A stretch of DNA of 64,000 nt from Sclerodactyla briareus. Taxonomy: Eukaryota; Echinodermata; Holothuroidea; Dendrochirotida; Sclerodactylidae. The stretch covers positions 241,327-305,326 of the forward strand of contig JAODTK010005869.1 in the NCBI GenBank assembly GCA_026419785.1, given 5' to 3'. Shown in pieces: positions 10,074 to 20,799 of the stretch. Each line of letters starts with the position of its first letter. Positions within the stretch are counted from its first letter, which is position 1. The notes under the pieces were generated by a model, which did not search any database, was not told the DNA's origin, and saw nothing but the letters and a program-made list of their open reading frames with translations. Position numbers and translations under genes: made by a program.

Positions 10074-11925
10074 TAGTTTTCCGTGCACCTCTCTCACATT
10101 TAGAGTCAGTGAACATCCACCTCAGCAACGTTATAAACTTGAATGAATAGAGTCATCCATTCCATGTTCCCGATAAGGATCAATACCTACCATTTGAGCT
10201 CGTGCCTGATTCACACCAAGTTAGTTTCCTGTCGTGTCGTTTTCATGTAACGCCAATTATCAAATTCGTGAATAGTGACAATCCGGAGGGAGTTCCGAGT
10301 GGACAACCTTATTAAGTTTCAACCTTATACAGTATCATATGCTTCGTATCATGCCAAGAAAAAACAAATCGGGAAGCAGAATCAACCTATTAAGGGACCA
10401 CATCAGTCCTACTCAGAGTACAGAAATTCGTGTCAAAATATAAATGCGAGTTGCCATGTCTATGGACAACCCGTCTGGAGACTGCAAAATGTTTGCAAAG
10501 CTATGGGGGCATGTTTGTTATCAAAATAAGGGTCCTGACATTTTCCATCAAATGGAGTTGTTTGAATGGAATATTTTCGCTATATTTTCTTCAAACATCC
10601 CAACTGTGATACCCGTGATAACAGTGTCACCCAGCCTACACATGCCGCATTATTATGACTACATTTTGTTCAGGGTTCGTGTATGTCAAATTATGAATTA
10701 GAAGGGAAACATAAGCGGGTAGAAATTACGTTTATTGTCATGGTGTAGGCCTACTTTATAATATTTACATACATGTGTTTGATGTTTGACGTGTGGGAAT
10801 GTTTGAGAGGAAACGCGATAGCTAGACAACACAGAAGACGCTAAACATCGATTATTGTTCAAGGTGGATAGATATCTGGGACCAGAGAAAGAAATGGAAA
10901 TATCTATTTCAACCAGTTTGTTTTGAAAATGAAAAATAACTGAATGAAAATAAAAATCAGACTTGGAGTTATAAACAACACCACTAGTCATCTGTACGAG
11001 TTTGCTGAGAATCAAAGCCTCCGTGAGTCTGTCAGTAGGCTGACAAAGTGAAACCGCAGGTGTGCTAATTTCTCTCTGTCGAGGAAGTCGTAATATTGTC
11101 TCGACCTTAAAGGCATTGCTATTGTAATGAATCTTTAACTGAGTTTATTCTTATCCACATTAATGTGACACACGTATACCGGTCTTCGATAAATATTTCC
11201 TCTATGTCATGTTCGAAGCGACGGCCTTCGGGTTCCTTAGAGACAGAAGAAAGAGCAGCAGAAACGTGATCCGATAGATTCCTTTGTATAAAATAATTCG
11301 GCGGATGACTGTCCCAGTTTTCTAATCGCCCTTGGAGGGGTGTACATTAGGCCTATCACGCAACTTATTTAAAGTATTACGGACGTCAATTCGCTTCTGT
11401 TTCTGCTTTTTGAGTATGCGTACTTTTGACGCCTCACTGACATATTTTGAGTCCGCGCATTTCTCTAATATACATCGAATTACTGTTCGAGTGTTCGATT
11501 GTAATTAAATTCCCGCGGCACAGGTGCCCTCGTGGAATATGATTTCAAGTCTGTAGCCACCCGCCACGTCTTCATTGTTGAGCGCTAGTGCTCGTCGCAT
11601 AATTAGCCTGATACATGAGGATTCTTTAGAGTTTTTCATTTATCGGGTCCAACTCATTGGACGAGGGATGTAACTCGTCTGAATTAGTGGAGGTCGTTCT
11701 GAGGTCACCAGGATTCATCGGATTCCACTAAATGTATAGGCATCATCTCCCAGCATAGGGCTATATGACTGCCAGCAGAACAAGCCAGCAAATACATGAA
11801 CTTGTTACCAACCTACGGGTGTACCACACATATATCTATCAATATTCAGTGCGCTTTTACTAATACTAGTATAGGCAGGTAAAGTTGGTCTTATCGGCAA
11901 TGTCGTTCCGTAGCAACTCGACTCT
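10074..11925. other. Long stretch without supported gene
   Basis: Only short unremarkable frames occur, such as 10275-10529 on plus and 10698-11015 on minus, with no recognisable motif. No tandem structure was found. It may be intergenic or intronic DNA. Confidence 0.4.
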
Positions 11926-12141
11926 GGACAAATCACTGTAGAATTGCAACAGAGTTGCCGTTACTGTGAATGAGTTGCCAGTGATTAAACTGTAGAATTT
12001 ACAGTGATTTACTTCGAATTGAGTTGCCAGTACTTCACTGTAAAATTCACTGTGAATTCTACAGTAGACATACAGTTTATTCTGTACGATGACCCGTAAA
12101 TACTGGCAACATGATGTTTAATTCACAGTAAACTGTTAACA
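11926..12141. repeat. Dispersed ACTGTA-rich repeat, copy 2
   Basis: It shares GAGTTGCC, ACTGTAGAATT, TTCACTGTGAATTCTACAG and a right end AACAGTGTA with the segment at 4400-4650. Many ACTGT and ACAGT words make it self-complementary. It lies 20 bp from MITE copy B. Probably a decayed non-autonomous DNA element. Confidence 0.55.
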
Positions 12142-12161
12142 GTGTAGCGACAGAGCGACCA

Positions 12162-12308
12162 GGTCGTTTGGATGACGTCACATCGAAAATCGCGATCATG
12201 CACTTACGATATACCGTAATAGTAATCGTCACTGTATGATATTTATATAATGTAGGTTCCGATATACCGTGGGACGGGTCCAAGTTGTGACGTCATGCAG
12301 ACGGCGTT
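12162..12308. mobile_element. TGACGTCA-ended MITE, copy B
   Basis: The left end GGTCGTTTGGATGACGTCAC faces a right end that reads, reverse-complemented, GCCGTCTGCATGACGTCAC. The interior has paired GATATACCGT words. Length and ends match copies A and C. Confidence 0.68.
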
Positions 12309-12671
12309 GCGAGAAGTTATTGACTCTTCAGGCAGTTAGGGATGGGGAAACGGATTTGATGGGTCATCAAGGAATGAACGATTCTTCATATTACCTCATG
12401 AAAGGTCGACTGGATATCACCTCACTCAATTCATCGTAATAATAAAAAAACAAGAGGGCAATCCACGGAGTTGCATATCTCATCCAGCATGGTGGACGTC
12501 ACCCAACTCTCCATGTGCGGTGGGGAATGTGTAGTGGTCTCTACGAACCACTAGCCATTATATACAGATCGGGAGTGAGAAGTGAAAACTACAACAGTCT
12601 TGTAGGTACAGGAAAATAACTTAAAATTTGCATAGGTTAAAAGAAAATAATGTGGTTGTGATAAACTATGA

Positions 12672-12900
12672 GTTTAGCTAGATTCCATAGATGCATTGAC
12701 AGATGTGGGTGTGCGCAGTATAGTATGAATGTGAAAATCGCATTTGTGCGAGGGAGGTTGATATTTCAGAAGGAATTAAAACTATCTAAAAACATATCTA
12801 GCAACTCATGGATGAGGCGGGCGATGATGAAGTTAAATTGTTTTTCAAGAAACATTTCCCATAGACCCATCTTGCATATATTATAAACTAAATGTAGACT
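12672..12900. mobile_element. Possible decayed relative of the Harbinger-like element
   Basis: GATTCCATAGATGC, GTGAAAATCGCAT and a downstream CATCTTGCA...AAACTAAAT series occur in the same order as in the element at 8527-8915. The right terminal repeat is missing. The match is interrupted, so this is an inference. Confidence 0.38.
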
Positions 12901-12941
12901 ACCCTAACTCCTCAAATGCTCCTACGGTGTATCATCTAGTT

Positions 12942-13007
12942 TCACTCTGCACATCTATCTGAGGACCTTGGTGTCATGCTGTCACTATGACGGAGCGGCT
13001 GTAATCC
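12942..13007 (-). CDS. Candidate terminal exon of the 13.3-14.0 kb gene
   Basis: On the minus strand CTATCTCCTGCAG looks like an acceptor, and the following 66 bases are open in phase 0 to a TGA at 12942. Phase 0 is what the proposed upstream donor at 13294 requires. The encoded 21 residues (GLQPLRHSDSMTPRS and on) have no recognisable content. No AATAAA was seen just downstream. An alternative is that the upstream exon simply runs on to TAA at 13256. Confidence 0.22.
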   Translation of the reverse strand, partial: GLQPLRHSDSMTPRSSDRCAE

Positions 13008-13255
13008 CTGCAGGAGATAGGGGGTAAATGGTAATTGCACGGGCTGCGCTCCCAAATAGGCCTACAGAATATTGGATGAAACCCCGGTTGAGTGTAACAG
13101 TAACCTGATCTGAATTTTCAAACGATAATTTAAATAATATTGATTGTACTAGGCCTATTTGTCATTGATTGTGTTTGCATTTGTTTACATCATGGAGTTA
13201 AAGGCCAATGGTTTTTGTAACGATTCCTCTCAAAATATTACTGGTTGAAAAAAAC

Positions 13256-13966
13256 TTACACTTCTAAAATGGAGGTTCGAGCATCTGGTTTTACCTGAAT
13301 GGCCATCCTCTCATCTGGTGTTGGCGAATCTTCAATAAGTTGAGAGAAAGTGGCATCATTGGATAGAAGGTCTAAAAGGACCTTGAGGAATATCACTGGG
13401 GGAAGGGAAGATTCAAAGGTAGCCCATGACTCTAGTAAATGCGTTTTTTGCAGTCATAATAAAAATATGAGAATAGGTATTTCCTTAGGAATGAAAAGGA
13501 GATCATATTCAATATTTGTGAACGATTGATGGGATTCTCTTTAAACCCATCAATAGTTTGTTGTTCCAGGTTCTTAAATGTACATGCTTCACATCGACTT
13601 GATATCACTGAGGGTTCCCCCATGATGTCACAGGGAGAATTTTGCAATAGCTGATGCGACTTTTGTTCACTCGGATCTGAACTGAAATTGGTAAGAGGTT
13701 TGGCTTCCATAATGCAATAAATAGGAAGTACACCCAAAAGTTGAGTCATATTTACGACATGGACTTTAAACTTTTCCATGGTTACATTGTAAATGATGTC
13801 TGCCCTGCCGGGTGCGTATATATTTGTCTTCGAAGATTGATATGTGGGTGATACGGGTAAATCAAACTTATAATATACGGTGTTGCTCATTCTTCGGACA
13901 ACCCATTCGGCAACATAGTAATTGTTATCATCATCAGCTTGGACAGCAAGCGATGGTTTTTTTTGA
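13256..13966 (-). CDS. Candidate gene exon, PD-(D/E)XK-nuclease-like, one frameshift
   Basis: A strong acceptor (TCCTTTCTCCACAG, intron side of 13967) opens a frame that runs from 13965 to a TAG at 13432, with YYVAEWVVRRM near residue 20. After a six-base homopolymer at 13444-13449 the adjacent frame continues THLLESWATFESS, PPVIFLKVLLDLLS and EDSPTPDERMAIQ. It then meets either a donor (CAG|GTAAAA at 13294) or TAA at 13256. Restoring one base would make a ~224-codon exon. GRADIIY (Asp at ~residue 56) and IMEAKP (Glu and Lys at ~87 and 89), then EQKSHQLLQ, match the spacing of PD-(D/E)XK nuclease folds. The nuclease reading is inference; a transposon-derived or unrelated protein is possible. 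Upstream exons were not found. Confidence 0.42.
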
Positions 13967-14640
13967 CTGTGGAGAAAGGATGTTGATCTTCCACTGTTAA
14001 CATTTTACAATATACGTGGGCCAGTTTGTCCACAACCTCTCTTAGAAAAAAGGCAGCCTAACATCTGTTACCTAGCCTTGCCACAGTGAGCGAAATTGGC
14101 ACAGTGCATGCAGTGCTAGTGGTAGCTTACAGTAATAGCCCCCTACAGTACTACGGACTAGCCTAGATAAATTAACGAAAGCTGTGGAAAGACATTCACC
14201 TCCCTGTTGTATATGAGTTTATCATAAGTCGGTCAGTATCATGATTCGGTCATTGCCATACATCATGCTTATAACGCTGAGAAGTCACTGACAGTTAGTG
14301 ACCGACTTATGGTCGTGCCCGTATATATGTTTATTATAACTCGAGATACGTCATAAAAAAACAGACCTAGCATGAATGTATTCCTAGTTACTTGAGGAAA
14401 GATGCGATTGGCCCATATTCATTCGATGAATCGATAATGCAGACAACACTCGACAAGGCTACTTGACAGTTCGATTGTACTTTAGATGCAAGTTTTGACT
14501 AGGCCTAGTCCTACGTGTATGGAGTCGCACACAACGAGTAAGTTATGCCCAGTCAAATTGATCGACTACTAGACTTAAAACATACCTGAAACGTTCCCCC
14601 GACTCTCCCTAAAACTTTCAATCATATGAGAAAGTGATAA
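13967..14640. other. No gene seen; short inverted repeat
   Basis: ATAAGTCGGTCA (near 14224) is matched by its complement TGACCGACTTAT (near 14300), 65 bp apart, which may mark the ends of a small foldback element. Upstream exons of the neighbouring minus-strand gene could lie here but none was identifiable. Confidence 0.4.
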
Positions 14641-16282
14641 AATTGCCCCCCCCCCCCAAATGTGAAATTTTAATTGTTTTCTTAGCCTATTGTTGGTAGC
14701 ATTGTTTGGGCGTTGCAATCATGAAATATCTGCGAAATTATGGAACATGAAAATTGTCGCCAAAATGTGATTTCCCCTAAATTTCATAATGTTGATGATA
14801 GCTGCCTGATTTTGGGGAAGACATCTGTTGTGTGAACTATATATCTAGGTTGGGTGCAACTTGACAATGTTTATGCAAATTGCAATAATGAATATAGTCA
14901 AAATAGCAAAAGAAAAAAAGAAAAACCCCCGAAAACTGAACCAGTTCCCCAGAATGTGTTTTTTCCTCCTGCATTTGACAATGTTGATAATTCAAGAGCA
15001 GGGTATGCGTTGGCTCTAAAAGTTGCGGGTCCAATACTGAGATTTTAGCGCATAAAATTCGAACAGGCAATGGTCATTTTGGAACAGTGTAATTTTCCAA
15101 TCTCCTTTTTGGACCCTTTTGGTACACACATTCCTGATTGGGGGTCCAAACTGTCCCAAAAGGGTGTCTATGACCCCGAGAACCCCAAACGCCAACGCTG
15201 CTTTGCATGGATTTTTGAGAAACATGTGTCATTGACTATTTAGGCTTGTGTAAATTTTACTATGTTCAAGGCATTGCAATCATCAAATATTTCATAAAAT
15301 ATCCTGACATGAAATATTTCCCAGAATGTGTTTGCCCCCCCCTGACAATTGACAAGGTTAATACTTCGCATGGAATTCTCTTGAGAAAACGTGTGTAATG
15401 TGACTATCTAGGGTTGGGTGAAATTTGACCATGTTCAGTCATTGCAATCAAAAACTTTCTAAAAATAGGGTGGCAAAAATGACAAAATGGCCCTTAAATG
15501 TTTCCCGCACGATGAAATTCACCATTTGAACTATTTTCTTCTAATTTTGTGGAGATATATTGTCTCTGAATTTTTATTCGCCACTCGACTATAAATATAT
15601 ATATATTATTATATATATATATAATATATAGTATAATATATATTGATATATATATATATATATATAATATATAGATATATAATATTATATATTAATGTTT
15701 TCTACTTGCTACTTTTCGGCGAGTTGTCAAATTGACAAAATATTATCAAAATATGTCTGAAAACAACATTTTCCCACAAAAAATAGTTATCTCATGGACT
15801 TTCACTTAATTTTACAGCAAAATCTTGGGGGGGGGTGGGGAAACTCTTAGTTTTGATCTCTGTACCTTCTTCTGAAATTGGGAGTCATTCAGTCCTCCCA
15901 ATCTCGAATTGTATACCCAAAACTGAACAACTGTTCATAAATTCTCAATTTGTCCAAAACTCTTTTTTTCCCAAAAAAATATGACATTTTGGTATTTTGG
16001 GGCTATTGCATGGAAAAGTTGTTATTTTGCCTTTTCACAGTGTACAAAGTTTTGCCATCTTTTGGAATAAGGGAATACCTTGAAAAATAGGCAAAAAATT
16101 GTAAAATGAAATTGCCACAAAATTGGTCTTTTTGGCCCCTAAATTCCCCAATTTTGTATTTGGTCTAATTTTGAGAGCAGCATGGTTTAGTGACTATTGA
16201 AGCGTGTGCAAAATTTCACTTTGGTCAGCCACTCCAAATTTAGATATTTGCGAAAACTCCTCAAAAATTCTGACTGACACGC
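14641..16282. repeat. Diverged repeat block with recurrent TGACTATTTAGG...TTGCAATC phrase
   Basis: A phrase close to GTGACTATCTAGG, GTGAAATTTGACCATG, TTCAGTCATTGCAATC recurs near 14835, 15228, 15400 and, weakly, 16190. It is spaced 170-800 bp and followed by AATATTT and CCCAGAATGTG-like words. The copies are diverged and irregularly spaced, so I read an old tandem array. No frame is conserved. Confidence 0.6.
15592..15692. repeat. (AT)n microsatellite, interrupted
   Basis: About 100 bp of nearly pure alternating A and T with occasional G. Confidence 0.93.
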
Positions 16283-16335
16283 AAACGCACACACACAAGC
16301 ACACAGCCACACACAGCCACCTACACACACGGACA
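16283..16335. repeat. (AC)n microsatellite, interrupted
   Basis: ACACAC runs separated by GCC and AGC triplets. Confidence 0.88.
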
Positions 16336-17049
16336 CTTTCGCAGTGCACCTCCATTGTGGATCACCCGGGCACCCATGGGTACCCCACCAATGGGTACCC
16401 CCAGTGGGATATTACCATAACACCACTATGGTTTACCATACACCATTGCTACGCAACCCGCAACATAAAATTGGTGAACAATGGCAAGTGAACAATATCT
16501 CATCTGCCCCTTCGGGACGATTGAGTACTAAATATGATGGAAAATACGTACTATCAAGTTTGTTCAAAGCATGTGTTACGCTTAGATTTGTTGACGAGGG
16601 AATTTACTTCCGGTCGTTATTCTACTTAATATTCTGAAAAGAGAATTAGGCGAAAAAAAAACTATTTGTTTTAGCAATATGCAAACTGAATATATAAACT
16701 TCAGAATCATTAGTAGGGCTTACGACGTCCCTCTCCGATTGTGTCCCATATATAACCATCGAATGACAGTATCACTTTGCATGTCTCGGTTTGTCATCTG
16801 ACGGCAGTGTAGGATGGTATATGTTTATTTTTTTTAGTGGGCTTTCGCCCACCCGACCACCACCACCCCCCCCCCCTCTCCCACCCCCCTTTTTTGTTGG
16901 GAACTTAATAAGAAGTATTACCGTACATGCTGTGCCTTAAGACCGCAATGGAAACTTGACACATATACTTCATCCCATCTATGAAACGTAGCTTATTCTT
17001 CCACGCAAATTCAGTAGGAGATAGTGCCCCTCTTCCGATAAGAACTAAA
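16336..17049. other. No gene seen; C-rich tract
   Basis: GGGTACCCC/GGGTACCCCC repeats lie at 16377-16402 and a C-rich tract at 16853-16892. No supported coding frame. Confidence 0.4.
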
Positions 17050-18404
17050 CTTATGTAAGGGAGAGAAAAGAATGAACAGATTATGCGAAGGATTTATGAT
17101 CCCTTTAGCACTTTTACATATCCCATTGGCCCATTTTGTTTTTCTTCAGCTGTAATAAGCCGAGAGAACGGCAGTTAATAGGGAATAATTGTACCTTATC
17201 CACAGAGATGCCCACTTTCCTCTTCTTTTTCGAAAAAATGATAAGACAATGAGAATAAAAGCGGATTATTGTAATCCCCGTTGAACCCCTGGATATCCAT
17301 TTGCCTTTATTTATTCACAACTCGGTAACCAGTCCTAATCCAAAGGGCCCTGACTATATACCTGATCCACTGCTATATAGGATGCCACATCGTTCGTTCT
17401 GAATACTGACTGGAAAGAAAAATGAATATGTCGAGGTTATTGTCCCAGCTCCCGTTGCATTTTGAATAGTTATATGCTTAATCTAGGGAAATGCTACTCT
17501 TTGTTAAATTTTCAAACCCTAGTCTGGTGTGTAGTTGTATACGAGTTTGCTGGCACGCTTTTCACATTCCATGTATAGTGTTGTGTTTTTTTTTTTTTTT
17601 TTTTTTACCCAAGTCCCGTTTGAGATCACAAGGGCGAGAACGAGGTTGTTGAGAGTGGCACCCGTATCCACTATCGAGAGAAGAAAGGGCGAATGGATGG
17701 CGAGATAACAGGAAACATTGAACGTTCTTATAGTCACTGAGAGGACCCATCTCTTCATTTGTCTTCACGTATACTCCTTTCCTTCTCTTTATTTTTTACG
17801 TCTCTTTTCTTTCCTTTTCCTTTTAATTCTCTCACCTTTTTTTTGTCTTTTCCTCCTCATACAAATACGTGCCCTCCTCTTAACGATTTTTTTTTTTTTT
17901 TAAATTGTTAAGAGGGTGTTTTATCCCCTTTCATAACTATTCACTCTCCTTTTTGTCTTTCCATCTTTGTCCATTTACCGTTTTCTCCTACCTCTTCCCT
18001 AATTTTTAATAAAATTGTCCAGACGGTGTAAACTCCCCCCCCCCCCCCCCCCCCCCCCCCCCCGCCGCTCCTCAACCTAGGCTACACCTCTGCTGCCGAG
18101 CCTCATATGAGTTTTATGCCCCTTCCAGCTCAGAAAGGCAAATCCCGAAGTATGCGCTATAACTCAGTTATTTTACACGAAGATTCGATAGGGTACCGTG
18201 TCATATAGGCAATTATTTGTGATGAAAACTGGTTTGACAGAACCTAGCAGTAGAGGGATTCGAGACAGTTTCGCAAATAGGATCATTTCTATTGATAAAG
18301 AGTGATCGCGGAAGAACGTAACTAATTTTCATAGCCATTTGCCAGACAGAGATCGAACCAGTGCAAGGCCCATACAGAATGGGACCATAAATATAAAGGC
18401 ACTC
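17050..18404. repeat. Duplicated segment, arm 1 (empty-site arm)
   Basis: This arm matches 20800-22600 in the same orientation. Shared blocks include GAACCCCTGGATATCCATT, ATAGGATGCCACATCGT, GAGATCACAAGGGCGAGAAC, GGACCCATCTCT, CATTTGTCTTCAC and GCCGAGCCTCATA. Arm 1 passes straight from TTCCATG to TATAGTG at ~17572, where arm 2 carries a ~600-bp LINE. A T-run (~17587-17606), a C-run (18036-18063) and a polypyrimidine-rich region (17760-18000) lie inside. No gene is evident in either arm. Confidence 0.88.
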
Positions 18405-18612
18405 TCGTCAGTTGCCAATGCAAGGCCCAGACAGTGTGGGGACCCTGGATAAACACTATCGTCAGCTGCTAATGCAAGGCCCAGAAAGGCGACCCTGGAT
18501 ATCACTACCGCCAGCTGTCAATGCAAAGCCCAGACATGGTGATGACCTAGATAAAACACTGTCGGCAGCTGCCGATTCGAGGCCCAGACAGGGGACCCTG
18601 GACGCAAGTCCC
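18405..18612. repeat. 50-bp minisatellite, array 1, about 4 units
   Basis: The unit is roughly AAGGCCCAGACAGGGGACCC then TGGATAAACACTATCGTCAG then CTGCCAATGC. It ends the duplicated arm. The same unit forms arrays at 20560-20790 and 22600-23275. Confidence 0.9.
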
Positions 18613-18832
18613 GGAAATCCACCATAAGGTGGCAACACACACGAAAGCTTTGATGGAAACTTCTAATTGTTTAGCTAGCTGATCGACGGTAATGTTTAAA
18701 CGCCAATTTTATCTTCGTTATCAGCCGCCCTGAGGGCGTTGAACGCATGGAATACCTTGCTATATTTTTAAGGGACAAAGAAACAATTGAAATATTTCGG
18801 CAGGTGCATTATTTTGGCCGAAATTGAGGATT
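18613..18832. other. Linker
   Basis: No feature recognised between the minisatellite and the 61-bp repeat. Confidence 0.35.
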
Positions 18833-18990
18833 TTTTCGGGCGATTACGTAATCATTCTTACGTCATTATAACCTATATGACCCGGTTTTTCGGGCGATAC
18901 GCAATCGTTCTGACGTCATTATAACCTATATGACCCGGTTTTTCGGGCGATTACGTATCGTTCTGACGTCATTATAACCTATGACTCGAG
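18833..18990. repeat. Tandem 53-61-bp repeat carrying palindromic bZIP-like sites, 3 copies
   Basis: Each unit reads TTTTTCGGGCGATTACGTAA, then TCGTTCTGACGTCATTATAA, then CCTATATGACCCGG. TTACGTAA and TGACGTCA are both palindromes of the kind bound by bZIP factors (C/EBP-PAR type and CREB/ATF type). The first unit has TTACGTCA in place of TGACGTCA and the later units have damaged TTACGTAA. Any regulatory use is inference. Confidence 0.88.
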
Positions 18991-18999
18991 GTCATATTG

Positions 19000-19054
19000 A
19001 CGAAACAACAACAACAATAACAACAAAAACAAGAACAATAACAACGACAACAAG
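19000..19054. repeat. (AAC)n microsatellite, interrupted
   Basis: AAC/AAT/AAG triplets for about 55 bp, directly after the bZIP-site repeat. Confidence 0.88.
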
Positions 19055-20559
19055 TCGGACAGCACAAATTGCCATAGTCGTTAGGCTTGCACGCACATCG
19101 TAGGTGGGCGCATGCTATGCATGCATGACTGAGCTTCTGGTATGTACAGTGCGGGAGCGAAGGCTCATCAATGGAATTGAATTGAATTACCAGACAAGTG
19201 GATTACAATACCGCACGCCGGCACAGAAGGAAGTTCCGTCTTAGGAAGGCTTAATAGTGTAAGGGGCGTTCGATTACGGTGGTTACCTATCCCAGTAGGC
19301 TGGAGTTGAGGCTCCAACCGACCTTAGGCTTGGTTAGCCTAACGTTAGGGGCCTCGCTGCCGCTAGCTAGGCGACATAAAATTCACATTACAAATCTACA
19401 ATTTACGGTTACACAGTCGCAGTAAGAATAAAGTAGGCCTAGACAAACACTAATCCACCCTATCGCATTCGCGAGGCCTTACTTAGGACTATAATATTGT
19501 AATTGTGTAGTAGAATATGAAATTGTGGTGTGAATGAATAGGCTAGGCTTGTACTTGCATAAGGTTGTTACTGGCCATAATGTTATCACATCACTGGCCA
19601 TTGTGAAACAGATTTAGGGTGTGGGCACGTCAGTCATTGAGTGACGAAGTTGAAAGCCTACATACAGTCTATGCCTACGCTAAAATCTTTGGTGTGGAGT
19701 CACCTAAAGCTGAACGAAATTTCCATTGTGGCGCACCAGTTAAAAATATTGTGCTTGGTCTTTCAATCCTTACAGTAACATGTGGAAAATCACAACAAAG
19801 CCGTTCCGTTCTTTTTTTTTATAATATAATGAGTTTTTCGGCTGACAATGTAACGTCAGTTTAACATTTACTTTCCACGTGAGAAAATCCCCAAATTTGA
19901 TTGGTTGCTTTTAAACACCTAAGAAAAATATTTCAATGATATGATGATTTAAGTTCGTTCTTAACATCAGAAATATGGTCTTATGAAATGGAAATAGACC
20001 CCCCTAATCATTAGGTTGACGGAGGCTTCCTTTTAGGGTACGCATCCTCTCCCCACCAAACATCTTAAGCAGATTCTCCCTTGCCAAGCTTACAGCGACA
20101 TATTCTCTTATTATTAAGCGAACTGAATTGTCCTCCAGACAAAAAAGCATCGTGTGAAGAGGCAGGCCTTTAAACCACACTTGAAGAGTTGGGGAGGGCC
20201 AAACTTCGGAGGGGATTAAATTTGATGCAGTAAAATGGTCCAGTTATAACTATTAAATAACTAATAGTCCCTCTATAAACAACCTGCCATTAACTCGTTA
20301 GTAGCATGGATGGAATCCTCGTCACACTTATTGTTTCACAACTTAATATAACAAGATGCTCATAAAGGCTAGTCATGACTGTCATAACCACCATTTCATA
20401 TTCTACCTTTTCTCCAACCCAGCGATGACAGGTAGTTTTGTTGGAGACAGCGGATAGGTCCTTCCGACATAACGTACACTATCTTTCATAGATTAAATCC
20501 ACCCATATGACTCGCCATTGACCACCCCGCGATGAAGGCTTTAAATTTCTGGTTTCGAA
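19055..20559. other. No supported gene
   Basis: The frame at 19619-19864 and others nearby lack recognisable content. The 19260-19400 part is GC-richer with CTAGGCG and GGCCTCG words, but no promoter can be assigned. Confidence 0.38.
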
Positions 20560-20790
20560 CTCTGGAGAAAACGCTATCGTCACTACTGCCGATGCGAGCC
20601 CGGACGGGGACCCTGGATAACAGACTATCGTCAGCAGCCGATGGCAAGGCCTGACCGGTGGAACCTGTAAAAACCCTATCGGCAGCTGTACAATGGCAAG
20701 GCACAGACAGAAGGGGGCGGGGATGAAGAATACTATCGTCACTGCCGATTGCAGTCCCACAGAGACCTGGATAAACACTATCTAATTCGA
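20560..20790. repeat. 50-bp minisatellite, array 2, about 5 diverged units
   Basis: ACTATCGTCA...GCCGATGC, CCCGGACGGGGACCCTGGAT and related words recur at ~50-bp spacing in the same orientation as arrays 1 and 3. It precedes arm 2, so arm 2 is flanked by minisatellite on both sides. Confidence 0.85.
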
Positions 20791-20799
20791 TTAGGAAAT

